From positions 1 to 64,000 of the forward strand of contig SWBL01000251.1 in NCBI GenBank assembly GCA_024195585.1: a stretch of DNA of 64,000 bases, given 5' to 3'. Below are positions 55,766-64,000 of this stretch, in pieces. The translations under genes and the position numbers were made by a program. The notes below the pieces were generated by a model that saw only the letters and a list, made by a program, of their open reading frames with translations, searched no databases and was not told where the DNA came from. The DNA is from Aureobasidium sp. EXF-3400 (Eukaryota > Ascomycota > Dothideomycetes > Dothideales > Saccotheciaceae). Positions within the stretch are counted from its first letter, which is position 1. Each line of letters starts with the position of its first letter.

Positions 55766-56373
55766 TTAAGGCTTGGCATATTGCTGGGTCCATTCTCTGG
55801 CAGTCTGGATGGCAGCGTTCTGATCCTCTTTCCATCTCTGGGCGACGTCGTTGGCGAGCGGGTCATCGGGGTTGGGTGCACCGAGCAGAGCTTGAATGGA
55901 AAGCAGGATGGTGCGGATTTGTAGGGCAGGCGACCAGTTGCCTAGGATGATCAGCGGGGAAGATTTGGTTGCGAATAGCGATGGTCTTACTCTTCAAGAC
56001 GTCCAAGCAGATTCTACCAAGGCGATCGATGTTGGGATGGTAGATCTTGGTAAGGAAGCGGATCTTGGGGGGAGTCATGGGGTAGTCGTCGGGCAGGAAC
56101 AGTTCGAGCTTGAAGATTCCACCTGGAACATGTGTCAGACGAGGAGCGATCGAGTCGGGCGAGACTGGCGTCAGGTACCTTCGTAAGGAGATTGTGAAGG
56201 ACCGTGGATCTTGACATCAAAGTAGCGCAAGTTTTCCTCGTGGGGAATGGCTTCGATGCCGGGAACGCTGTCGCATCTTGTCAGGACGTGGGTACGATAG
56301 TCTGGTATGGATAGACATACGGCTCGGCCATGAGACGCTCAGTCTCCTTGATGATACGTTTGGGAAGAGCCAT
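55766..56373 (-). CDS. ubc13: Ubiquitin-conjugating enzyme Ubc13 (E2 N)
   Basis: E2 that with an Mms2-type partner builds Lys63-linked ubiquitin chains in post-replication DNA repair. Exons 56373-56321, 56267-56179, 56122-55991 and 55941-55766 total 450 nt, giving 149 residues. The start [14 protein letters not shown], the HPN motif in [19 protein letters not shown], and the active-site cysteine (Cys86) are as expected, followed by [20 protein letters not shown] and a C-terminus ending WTQQYAKP. Three introns of 49-56 nt all keep phase. Length matches yeast Ubc13 (153). It is divergent from the MTC5-like gene. Confidence 0.96.
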
Positions 56374-56776
56374 ATTGGGCAGATGGGATTCTTCGGTGTA
56401 GGCTTATATGCTGATACGTGTGGTAGACTGGAGCTCTGCTAAGCAAAGTGAAGTTGAAAGCGCAAGTGTATGGAAGCGGATGATGACGAGGATGCAGCGC
56501 AGACACACCCCGCCATGCGACAAGTCCAGCCCAATCTGAAGCTTGGTCCCTTTCGTCACGTGCGCTATCGACACGACGCGAGACACGTCCTTGGCATCTA
56601 CCACAGACAGTTCATCCTGTATCTACCAGCCAGTTTATCTCAACCAGCATGAAGCTGTCCGCTCTAATAGGACAAGCACTGTGTTCAGTGTGACCATGTC
56701 AGTGCTGCTGTCTATAGTCAATATCACCTGGCCTCCCGAAGACCCTGGCTGAGCTCCCATCACAATTCAACCAGCC
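56374..56776. promoter_or_regulatory. Shared promoter region, UBC13 / MTC5-like
   Basis: 403 bp between two divergent start codons; both promoters lie here. No other feature seen. Confidence 0.6.
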
Positions 56777-59700
56777 ATGTCTTCTACAATATCTTCGTCC
56801 ATTACCCAAAGAAGCGGAAAGGATACTTCCATCTTTGACAGTCCCACTTTTGACAAGGATCTTCGCATTCATGTCAACCAGGCTGTAGGTTCTGCCTCCA
56901 TTTCACCTGGTGGGAGAGATGTCGTCCTGGCCTCACAGTCGGGTCTGCATATCATAGATCTCGACTCACCCTTCTCACCTCCGCGTCACCTCCGTCACCA
57001 AACCCCTTGGATTCCTGCCGATGTACAGTGGTCCCCCTTTGCTTCAAGATACTACTGGGTTGTCAGTACTTCAAATCAGAGAGCTTTGGTCTGGAACCTC
57101 GAACTTGCGAGCCTCCAAGCCCCGATAGAGCACACCCTGCATGCTCACTCTAGAGCCATCACTGACATCAATTTTTCCCCCTTGCAACCCGACCTACTTG
57201 CTACATGTGCAGTTGATGCTTTTGTACATTGCTGGGATTTGCGCGTCTCAGCAAGACCTGTAATCAGCTTTTCCGACTGGTTCGCTGGTGCAACTCAAGT
57301 CAAGTGGAATCGACGGAACACCCACATCGTTGCCTCGTCGCACGACAAGTATCTGCATATCTGGGATGATCGCAAAGGCGCCTTGCCTCTCGAGACCATC
57401 GAAGCTCATCAAACGAAGATCTATGGCATTGATTGGAGCCGTACTGAAGAGACCAAGATCGTCACTTGCTCGCTTGATCGAACTATAAAGGTTTGGGACT
57501 ATGAGGTTTCGCAAGTAGAACCTGAGCGTGTTATCAATACACCCTTCCCAGTCTGGCGAGCCAGACACAGTCCGTTCGGCGATGGAGTTTTGGCTATGCC
57601 ACAGAGAGGTGATCATGACTTGCACATGTACGACTGCCGGCCGTCGAACGTGACCAACACTCCTGCTCTAACAGAACCCAATTACCGCTTTACTGGACAT
57701 GAAGAACAAGTCAAAGAGTTCTTATGGCGAGGACGTGGCAATATTGACGAGTACTCGGATGGCCGTGACTTCCAATTAGTCTCGTGGGGAGCTGATCGCG
57801 AACTGATTCTACATCGCATGGGTGACAAGCAACTTCAATCCATTGGATTCCATAAAGGCATGCTCACGGAAAAGCCTCCACAACTCACACGGATCGGTGC
57901 TCCTTACAAGTCCTTCAGAGACCGACCCACACAACCTGGGATAGCGACTGAGAGTCCTGCACAGGGATCTGAACTCTTCCATCCTGGTACCAGTCCTGGC
58001 ATGAACAAGGTGCCCATCCCGATCGCAGGTGGTTGGGCTGACGGCGGTCAGATGATGACGTATTCGGGTATCGAGACTCGAAACGTTAGACAGCAAGATA
58101 ATGGCCTCATATCTTGGATGAAGGGTGTCAAGTTCGGTAAACGCAAGCCAAGTTCACCAGACAGGTTGACGACAAGAAGACTTTCGATCGTTGCCGATCT
58201 ACACCACCCAAACTCTCATGGCATACGTGAGAGCTTGAGCGACGAGATCATTCATGTGGGCGAAAAGTTCACTCGAGTCACTGTCGACGAAGCAGACGTG
58301 TCAAATAGACATATCAAAATCTCTTTGAATGGGCCATGGGCTGCCGAAGAGAAGTTGGTCTTCATGCAGCTCTGTATGGACTTTCCCGTTGACTATCCCG
58401 AGAAGTCGGTCCCATGGTTTCATCTTGACAAAGCTTCTGCCTTGTCTGAGAAGAAAGTGGCAGAGCTTGCAGGTAACTTACGAAAGATTGCCACTGGTTA
58501 CTTGATTCATCGCCGAGGATGCATTGAAGGTTTCTTGTCTTATCTGACTGGAGAAAGGGATCTACAAGAGAGCATCAGTTGGTTGGGTCTTGGTGGCCAC
58601 GATGTGGTTGCACCTGGCGAAGAGGCCGAAAGTTCCAGCGATGAAGAAGATGGACTGCTGGGCGACTTTGGTGGCAGCGGCGAATCTCAAACACTGGGCA
58701 TGGAAGGAAGTGTGGGATCAGGCATCTTCAGCACCAACGCCAACGTTCCTCTTCCCAGAACCTGCGGAGCTCTCTGGGCGCCGAACGGGCAATTGATCTG
58801 CTTTATGCCGCCCAAAGAAGAACCACGATCAATTTTGCACAAGTTCGCGATAGATGAGCGAAGCCGCAATCGTGGTAGCAGAGAGATCTTCGAAGGCTTC
58901 GGAAGACTACGTCCTGGCCAGAACGAATCTAAGGCCAAGAGTAAGCCTAGCAATGATACATTCGAAGCTGATGAGTCAGATAACAGCTCTGAGTTCTCAA
59001 ATTCAAGCTCGTCTTCAGGGTCTGATGAGCCAGAACTGTTTCTTCGTCGGTTCCAGCCACCGTCTGCTTGGCATGGTGGGTCTCTACGATTTCCGCGACT
59101 CAAGGGACTCAGAACACATTCCACAGAAGGATCCATCCCAACGAGCAACGGACTCAACAAGAGAGGCGTTGGCGTCAGAAACAAAGTCCGGATCAAGGTT
59201 CTCGACGTGGAGAGCTTGCTGCCTTCGAAGCGAAGTCTTGCGTCGGAGTACCTTGTTTACGGCGATGGAAAGACTGTGTGCTCGCATAATGCTCGGGCCG
59301 CTTTAAAGAATGGCTTCCCTGAATTGGCTGACATATGGGAGTTTATCGGATTGATCTTAGCGAAGGAAGTTCCATTGAGCTTGCTTTCCATCCCAAGACA
59401 GGAAACCGATATTCGAGTTCTCGCACGACGGTTACTAATGGCGTCTCAAAGGAACGACAGTGGGCTTGACTTGTCCTTTGATGAACCGGAAGCTGTATTG
59501 CACCCACAAGAAACAGCTCTCATCAAGTGGGGTACTCACCCCTTCGCTGGATCCTGGCTCGTCGATACATTATTCACGTACTTCGAAAACCTGGCAGACG
59601 TCCAGATGCTAGGAATGCTCTCGTGCATATTCGCACAGTCCTTGTCCCCGGATGATCAACGCCCGACGTACGAGTATCTTCCACAATCGATGAGTTGCGC

Positions 59701-61033
59701 TGCCCAGCTTTTCGACTACTTCCCCGACAAAGAGACAGCCTTTGGCTTCTATGAACCGATCATCTCTGTATCTGATCTGTCTAACAGGCATAGAAAGTCA
59801 GGAGCGGGACTTACACCTACAGGAGAATTATCTCAAGACTTCCGTGAGCAGATTGCGAGTGAGCCTGTCACTCCCTACACTGAAAACACACCTCCGATGC
59901 CACTATCAAGAGCTAGCACCCATCGTTCTAGTGCTGCACCCAGTCTTTCGACATCACCGGAGCACCATCGCACCTCTATACCGAGTGCGACGAGTTCGTT
60001 CGCTGCCTCTGTCCTGGCTCGACCATTCCAGCTTGCCAGCTCTCCTCCTGTTCGTAACAGGACTAGTGGGGAGGAACTCTCATCTTCAATACCTTCGCAG
60101 GCGGGTGCCAACTGGAGCAAGAGCAGACCCTTCACAAGAAGCGACGCGACCATTCGTAGGAGTTTCATGTCACAAGGCTTTGGAGACGATTACGATGGTT
60201 CTACGACAGAAGACGATGAATCCTTGCCGCCGCAATCCCGAGTCAAGATCAGTCTAAAGAACCAAGACTTGTTTGATGATGAAGGATGTTCAAGTGTGGC
60301 TTTTCTCAATCCCAACCATTCGATCAGACTTGCCGTGTATCGGGCAGCGTACGCAAACATGCTAGGTGCTTGGGGATTGCAGATGCAACAGAACGAGGTA
60401 GACAAACTCGACGGACTGTTATCTAATGTCCTCACACGAACCCAGTCTAGAGATCGTGGTTCGCAATCTACTCTCACACTCGGAGAGGTCGAAGACGATC
60501 AAGAGACGTTGGACGGCTTAGGTCCGCAGATTGTTCGATGCTGCATGTCTTGCGGCGAGATCGAAAACCGAGAGCGTCGTGGCGCGGATCGTAAATGTGT
60601 CAAATGTGGCGGACGTTCGCATTTGCTGTCATGCACCATCTGCTACCAACCCATCGCAGGTCTTTACAAGGTGTGCCTTGCATGTGGTCACTCAGCTCAC
60701 ATCTCTTGCCTTGCCATCCTTCTTGAATCACTTTCTGATGACGAGAAGCCAGAGTGCGAAGCAGGTTGCGGATGTGCTTGTGACGAAAATATGGCCGTGG
60801 GTGGGGAAGAGATATTCGGCGCTTCCAAACCGCCAACGTTTGAGCAAGAAGTCGCGAAGGAGACTGGATTTCGCATGCTGCAACCTGTGGGCAATAGCAC
60901 GATCTTACATCGACGAGGTAGCATTGTTGAGGCGAGAGAGTCGGGCAGGGTACGGGAAAGGACACAGGAGGCGCCGACGCGCTTGTCCAATAATGGGCTG
61001 CGTAGGATGAGAACGAGGTCGGTTGGCCATTGA
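56777..61033 (+). CDS. SEA complex subunit Mtc5/Sea3 (WDR59-like)
   Basis: Single exon, 1418 residues. WD40 repeats occupy about residues 40-360 (ADVQWSPFASRYYWV, AITDINFSPLQPDLLATC, GIDWSRTEETKIVTCSLD). An RWD domain lies around 485-590 (FMQLCMDFPVDYPEKSVPWF). A long linker with acidic and Ser-rich parts follows. The C-terminus has a RING/zinc cluster at about 1255-1340: CCMSCGEIENR, CVKCGG, CTICYQPIAGLYKVCLACGH, HISCL and CGCAC. This order fits WDR59 and yeast Mtc5/Sea3, a member of the SEACAT (GATOR2-like) part of the SEA complex, which controls TORC1 at the vacuole. The RWD domain separates it from Sea2 and Sea4. Confidence 0.92.
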   Translation: MSSTISSSITQRSGKDTSIFDSPTFDKDLRIHVNQAVGSASISPGGRDVVLASQSGLHIIDLDSPFSPPRHLRHQTPWIPADVQWSPFASRYYWVVSTSNQRALVWNLELASLQAPIEHTLHAHSRAITDINFSPLQPDLLATCAVDAFVHCWDLRVSARPVISFSDWFAGATQVKWNRRNTHIVASSHDKYLHIWDDRKGALPLETIEAHQTKIYGIDWSRTEETKIVTCSLDRTIKVWDYEVSQVEPERVINTPFPVWRARHSPFGDGVLAMPQRGDHDLHMYDCRPSNVTNTPALTEPNYRFTGHEEQVKEFLWRGRGNIDEYSDGRDFQLVSWGADRELILHRMGDKQLQSIGFHKGMLTEKPPQLTRIGAPYKSFRDRPTQPGIATESPAQGSELFHPGTSPGMNKVPIPIAGGWADGGQMMTYSGIETRNVRQQDNGLISWMKGVKFGKRKPSSPDRLTTRRLSIVADLHHPNSHGIRESLSDEIIHVGEKFTRVTVDEADVSNRHIKISLNGPWAAEEKLVFMQLCMDFPVDYPEKSVPWFHLDKASALSEKKVAELAGNLRKIATGYLIHRRGCIEGFLSYLTGERDLQESISWLGLGGHDVVAPGEEAESSSDEEDGLLGDFGGSGESQTLGMEGSVGSGIFSTNANVPLPRTCGALWAPNGQLICFMPPKEEPRSILHKFAIDERSRNRGSREIFEGFGRLRPGQNESKAKSKPSNDTFEADESDNSSEFSNSSSSSGSDEPELFLRRFQPPSAWHGGSLRFPRLKGLRTHSTEGSIPTSNGLNKRGVGVRNKVRIKVLDVESLLPSKRSLASEYLVYGDGKTVCSHNARAALKNGFPELADIWEFIGLILAKEVPLSLLSIPRQETDIRVLARRLLMASQRNDSGLDLSFDEPEAVLHPQETALIKWGTHPFAGSWLVDTLFTYFENLADVQMLGMLSCIFAQSLSPDDQRPTYEYLPQSMSCAAQLFDYFPDKETAFGFYEPIISVSDLSNRHRKSGAGLTPTGELSQDFREQIASEPVTPYTENTPPMPLSRASTHRSSAAPSLSTSPEHHRTSIPSATSSFAASVLARPFQLASSPPVRNRTSGEELSSSIPSQAGANWSKSRPFTRSDATIRRSFMSQGFGDDYDGSTTEDDESLPPQSRVKISLKNQDLFDDEGCSSVAFLNPNHSIRLAVYRAAYANMLGAWGLQMQQNEVDKLDGLLSNVLTRTQSRDRGSQSTLTLGEVEDDQETLDGLGPQIVRCCMSCGEIENRERRGADRKCVKCGGRSHLLSCTICYQPIAGLYKVCLACGHSAHISCLAILLESLSDDEKPECEAGCGCACDENMAVGGEEIFGASKPPTFEQEVAKETGFRMLQPVGNSTILHRRGSIVEARESGRVRERTQEAPTRLSNNGLRRMRTRSVGH

Positions 61034-61306
61034 GGGATAGAAGTTGACGGCACGAGTTTGTTCGTAAAATCGCGAAATATCAGTGACGAAACAGCCAGTG
61101 TTTACCTCAGTTGTCTCAGGTATGAGGAAGGCACCTTCGCTCACTTCTTCCAAAGACAACTTCCTTTTTTCAATCATTCGGGTTTCAAAATCGTCCAATC
61201 TTGGGATCAGTCTTCCTCAACACAACGAACAGCTTGTACACCGCTCGTAGTCATGTAGGGTCATAAGCCACGATTCATATGCGCTATTGCTAACTTACCA
61301 ACAAGC

Positions 61307-61784
61307 ATGGAGGCGGCTATCAACGAGGCCATCAGCACAATAGTCGCCACCTTCGTCGACAAAGCCGTTACTGGAGCCATGGAGAATGCCTTCACTGAAG
61401 CTGTCAATGAAGCTGTCGAAGAGAAAGTGCATGACATCGAAGACCGCTTCGCCGCAGCCTTCGACAAAGCCGTCGAAGAGAAAGCAAAGGTCATGGAAGA
61501 AGCCATGCAAAAGAAAATTCGTAGAGCTGCACGAATGGCAGAACTACGATCCCTGATTGATTCAGTATGCTCTTCTTCATTTTACTTCAACGACTCAGCA
61601 AAGATTCTAACACACAAGGTACTAGACACTAGTCACGATATCTGAGCGGAAGGAGTGGAGCAGCAAGCTCGCGAGAGATTCCAACCTGATAACATGGCTC
61701 GTTGACAGGGACTGTGAAGACAATGGAAAGATTTACTGCTGGTGGATGGAACTCATTTGTATGGAGCAGCAAGGCGAAGAGTGA
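61307..61784 (+). CDS. Orphan protein A of a tandem pair
   Basis: Exons 61307-61564 and 61626-61784 give 138 residues; the 61-nt intron has a GTATGC donor, a TTCTAAC branch and a TACTAG acceptor. Exon 1 encodes a highly charged helical region (AMENAFTEAVNEAVEEKVHDIEDRF in part, then MQKKIRRAARMAELR). Exon 2 contains ISERKEWSSKLARD, then NLITWLVDRD and WWMELICMEQQGEE. Both exons align with the gene just downstream, which supports the splice. No database family is recognised. Without splicing the frame stops 27 codons later. Confidence 0.6.
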
Positions 61785-62108
61785 CTTCGAACAGCAAAAG
61801 AGTTGTACGTTGAATTTGGAAGGAAGTAACGACAGAGCTAGTGTTGACTTCCGTCCCATCCTCGTGATCAACGTTTCGAGCGTGAAGAAGGCACATTCTG
61901 TCCTTCCTTCCCAAAGACAAACTCGTTGTCCACATATTCAAATCCTCAAAACTCATCCCGCTCTCCAACTCTTCCATCACAACCACGAAAAAATACTGCC
62001 ACACTCATCACTCATCAATCATCGCTCATCGTTTATTCTTCATCATCCATCGTCAGGTGAGATCGAAAGCAACAATTGATATACACATTTGCTGATATCT
62101 CGACAAGT
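61785..62108. other. Spacer between tandem orphan genes
   Basis: 324 bp holding the 3' end of gene A and the promoter of gene B. The last 150 bases are rich in CATCA-type short repeats (TCATCACTCATCAATCATCG). No other feature. Confidence 0.5.
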
Positions 62109-62682
62109 ATGGAGAACGCGTACGCACAATTCAACGGTATGGACATCCTGGACGCACAAGTCAACAGCATGGAGAACCTGGATGCACACGTCAACAGCAT
62201 GGAAAACCCGAACCCAAAGGTCAACAGTTTGGAGATACTGGACGCGGAAATCAACAAAGTAATCATCCCATACGTCACCAACTCCATCCGTTCAGCCTGG
62301 CAAGACGCCTATACCGCAGAAGTCCACAGAGAAGTCGAAACAAGAGTCAAGATGATCGCAGAAAACCTGCAAAAGAAGTCGCAAAGAGCTTTACTCAAGG
62401 CACAAGTCCGAGCCAACATTAAAGCCGTATGTCCTATCATTGCAAGCTTCAACACACGATGCTGATACCCAAGGTGCACAGCTTGGAGATGCGATGAAAG
62501 AGCGAAATGAAATGCGCGACACTTTTTTGGCAGAAGAATCTGAACTGAAACAGTGGATTCACGAAAAGGAACGTCAAGATGCGAGGGTGCATCATGCTTG
62601 GATACTTGAACTCAGGAAGCTCGAAGATGAGGACGAGGCGCCACGCCCCAAAGTGGAAACGAGCTACAAAGTGGAAATGTGA
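62109..62682 (+). CDS. Orphan protein B of a tandem pair
   Basis: Exons 62109-62426 and 62482-62682 give 172 residues; the 55-nt intron has a GTATGT donor, a GCTGAT branch and a GCACAG acceptor. Residues 10-50 are four tandem copies of a 10-residue unit (such as MENLDAHVNS). The rest resembles gene A: exon 1 ends MIAENLQKKSQRALLKAQVR (gene A MQKKIRRAARMAELR) and exon 2 has ERNEMRDTFLAEESELKQW and HAWILELRKLEDEDE, aligning with gene A's ERKEWSSKL, ITWLVDR and WWMELICMEQQGEE. The intron sits at the same place and phase in both. Function unknown. Confidence 0.6.
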
Positions 62683-63519
62683 TCAACCACCAATCTCTGT
62701 GTCTTCGAGTACAGAAGATCGTTGATCCAAAGGTAGTCACGAAGGTTGACCAGAAGCACTCATTCATATTCAGGGTCGTCTCTTAAGGAAGACGCAAGGG
62801 TCGACTGTTGGCTTCATTATTCATCTACCATGACGCTACACGACACTACACTACACTACACTACACTACGTTCGCATATCAGCAAAGCAGACTCCGCCAT
62901 TCTTTCCTTGACACTCCTGTTCCCAAACTTATCCAAACGGTCTGACTCGTGGCCGCCGCAACACAGATAGAATCATTCTCACGATATCATGTTCTGTCAC
63001 TGTGAGAGAGCTGGTCATGAAAAACATGACCGTCTGAGATAATATAGGAGGAAAGAGAAATTTCTAACTCGGAATCATATGTACTGTACTGTGTCAGAAC
63101 CCGAACCTTCCACTTTCCGATTCCTGACCATCATGCCATATCCGTGCCTAATAAAACAAAATTCACAACTCAAAGGTGCCAAAAGGAAGACCAGAAAGAT
63201 ATGGTAGGCGCGACTGCGAAAACAAAAATGGAAACAAAAGAGATACTCCAAAGTCCAAATGCCATGACAGGAGAAAGGAAAGAGCTCCAGTCATCGATTA
63301 CTGGCACCAAGTTCAAAAGAAGGGAAAGAAACAAGAGGGGAGAGTGTTTCAAGAACAGAAAAAGACAGAAACAAAGAGGGTCAAAAGGCAAATGAAGGAC
63401 CAGAAGAAAGACCAAATTAAACATCGCAAAAGAGAGGCGACCAGACCAGAAACCAAAAGAAGCAGAATAAGAAAAACAATTAGGTCCAAGGAGCGTCCAG
63501 AGTTAGAAAAGCACCACGA
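62683..63519. other. Intergenic region with microsatellite and purine-rich tract
   Basis: Contains an ACTAC pentamer repeat at about 62842-62869 and a purine-rich stretch at 63160-63500, probably the 3' UTR of the minus-strand gene at the right edge. The long plus-strand frame through the purine tract reads as simple Lys/Arg/Glu repeats and is not convincing. Confidence 0.5.
62842..62869. repeat. ACTAC pentanucleotide microsatellite
   Basis: About five uninterrupted copies of a 5-base unit (ACTAC in one register), flanked by near-matches. Confidence 0.8.
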
Positions 63520-64000
63520 TCACTCCTCCCTCAACGCCAACACACTCCTATTGACAAACCGATACCAACCCGCCTCTCTGAGATGGAACTTTCTCAAATC
63601 ACACTCAGTACAGAATAGATCCTCTTTGACTGCCTCTGTAATCTTCAATACCATCTCCACGATACATCTGGGAGTTTTGTCGGAGATATCAGGAATATTG
63701 AGAGCAGCAAGGGCATTGGCGAGGGAAGTTTCCAAAGAAGGATAAGTGGTATCCAGGATACGCAGCAGAGAGGTCTGCAAAGTCATGCGTGAGGAGTTTA
63801 GTTTTCCGTTGACGTCGGGGTGGAAGGCTTTATTGGCGTTCATGAGGGTGTTGAATGATGGATTAGAGGCGGCGGGTGAGGTTGGCGAGGTAGGAGTTAC
63901 GGGAGTAATTGGCGAGATTGGAGTGGCAGGGACGTCGGTATCGTGGTCGCTGGCTGTAGCAGCAGTGCAAGATGAGGAGGCAGAAACATCACTGTTGTTG
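63520..64000 (-). CDS. Unknown protein, C-terminal part (start beyond right edge)
   Basis: An open minus-strand frame runs from the window edge to a TGA at 63520-63522, giving 160 codons. The visible N-side is Thr/Pro/Ser-rich (PATPISPITPVTPTSP), followed by a folded-looking segment: NTLMNANKAFHPDVNGKLN, RILDTTYPSLETSLANALAAL and EDLFCTECDLRKFHLREAGW near the end. A single CxxC pair is present. I do not recognise the family. The ATG at 63843 is internal, since coding character continues upstream to the edge. Confidence 0.65.
   Translation of the reverse strand, partial: NNSDVSASSSCTAATASDHDTDVPATPISPITPVTPTSPTSPAASNPSFNTLMNANKAFHPDVNGKLNSSRMTLQTSLLRILDTTYPSLETSLANALAALNIPDISDKTPRCIVEMVLKITEAVKEDLFCTECDLRKFHLREAGWYRFVNRSVLALREE

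Noticed and set aside
58687..59196. 169-codon minus-strand frame
   Set aside because: Antisense to the MTC5-like gene; Ser/Leu/Pro-rich as expected of a shadow.
63176..63745. 189-codon plus-strand frame near the right edge
   Set aside because: Purine-rich simple sequence giving Lys/Arg/Glu runs, and its second half is antisense to a better minus-strand gene.
1..64000. CRISPR array, prophage, insertion sequence or biosynthetic gene cluster
   Set aside because: No regularly spaced short repeats, transposase, integrase, or PKS/NRPS/terpene genes are present; gene content is eukaryotic housekeeping.

Overview
The window is nuclear DNA of a filamentous ascomycete (Pezizomycotina; a Dothideomycete-like fungus is my best guess, inferred from the gene set and not provable here). 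Supporting signs are gene-dense euchromatin on both strands, short introns (about 46-170 nt, most near 55) with GT..AG ends and CTGAC/CTAAC-type branch sites, CT-rich promoters, and fungal-type gene products (Nar1, Bem1, Mtc5/Sea3, Atp19, AP-1 beta). There are no bacterial operons, no rRNA, no CRISPR array and no intact transposon.

Layout. 1-1357: 5' three quarters of beta-tubulin on the minus strand, cut by the left edge. 2553-5370: paxillin-like LIM protein. 6088-12907: very large disordered/coiled-coil protein whose start codon lies in an unresolved upstream exon. 13685-16241: RPB12 and NAR1, divergent. 16486-17747: a small acidic orphan and a multi-pass membrane protein. 18256-20126: CCT1. 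20127-22946: the longest gene-poor stretch, holding a roughly 215-225 bp tandem repeat with hairpins and tRNA-like motifs. 22947-27734: a NO VEIN-type protein (Hsp90-like ATPase plus DUF3883). 28961-30280: cystathionine beta-lyase. 30804-33768: a mitochondrial-looking membrane protein with ten repeats of about 40 residues. 33957-37824: VPS36 and a THP3/LENG8-type SAC3 protein, divergent. 39282-41111: BEM1. 42299-43591: an alpha-arrestin. 44381-46073: ATP19 and MTFP1/MTP18, divergent. 46243-49541: EMC4 and AP-1 beta, divergent. 49944-50882: a holo-ACP synthase with a large insert. 51140-52030: a membrane protein. 52850-53897: a Cys-rich protein. 54221-55086: an unrecognised protein with an incomplete 5' end. 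55766-61033: UBC13 and MTC5/SEA3 (WDR59-like), divergent. 61307-62682: two tandem paralogous orphan genes. 63520-64000: a partial unknown gene on the minus strand.

Most genes are core housekeeping: cytoskeleton and polarity (tubulin, CCT1 which folds tubulin and actin, Bem1, LIM protein), membrane traffic (Vps36, AP-1 beta, arrestin, EMC4), TORC1 control (Mtc5), Fe-S assembly (Nar1), transcription (Rpb12, Thp3), and mitochondria (Atp19, Mtp18, ACP synthase). They are not a biosynthetic cluster. The parts I could not explain from known families are the 21-kb repeat array, the repeat-module mitochondrial protein, and the tandem orphan pair near 61-62.7 kb. Exon boundaries were worked out by hand from splice signals, reading frame and family alignment. 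Where all three agree the total CDS length is a multiple of three.
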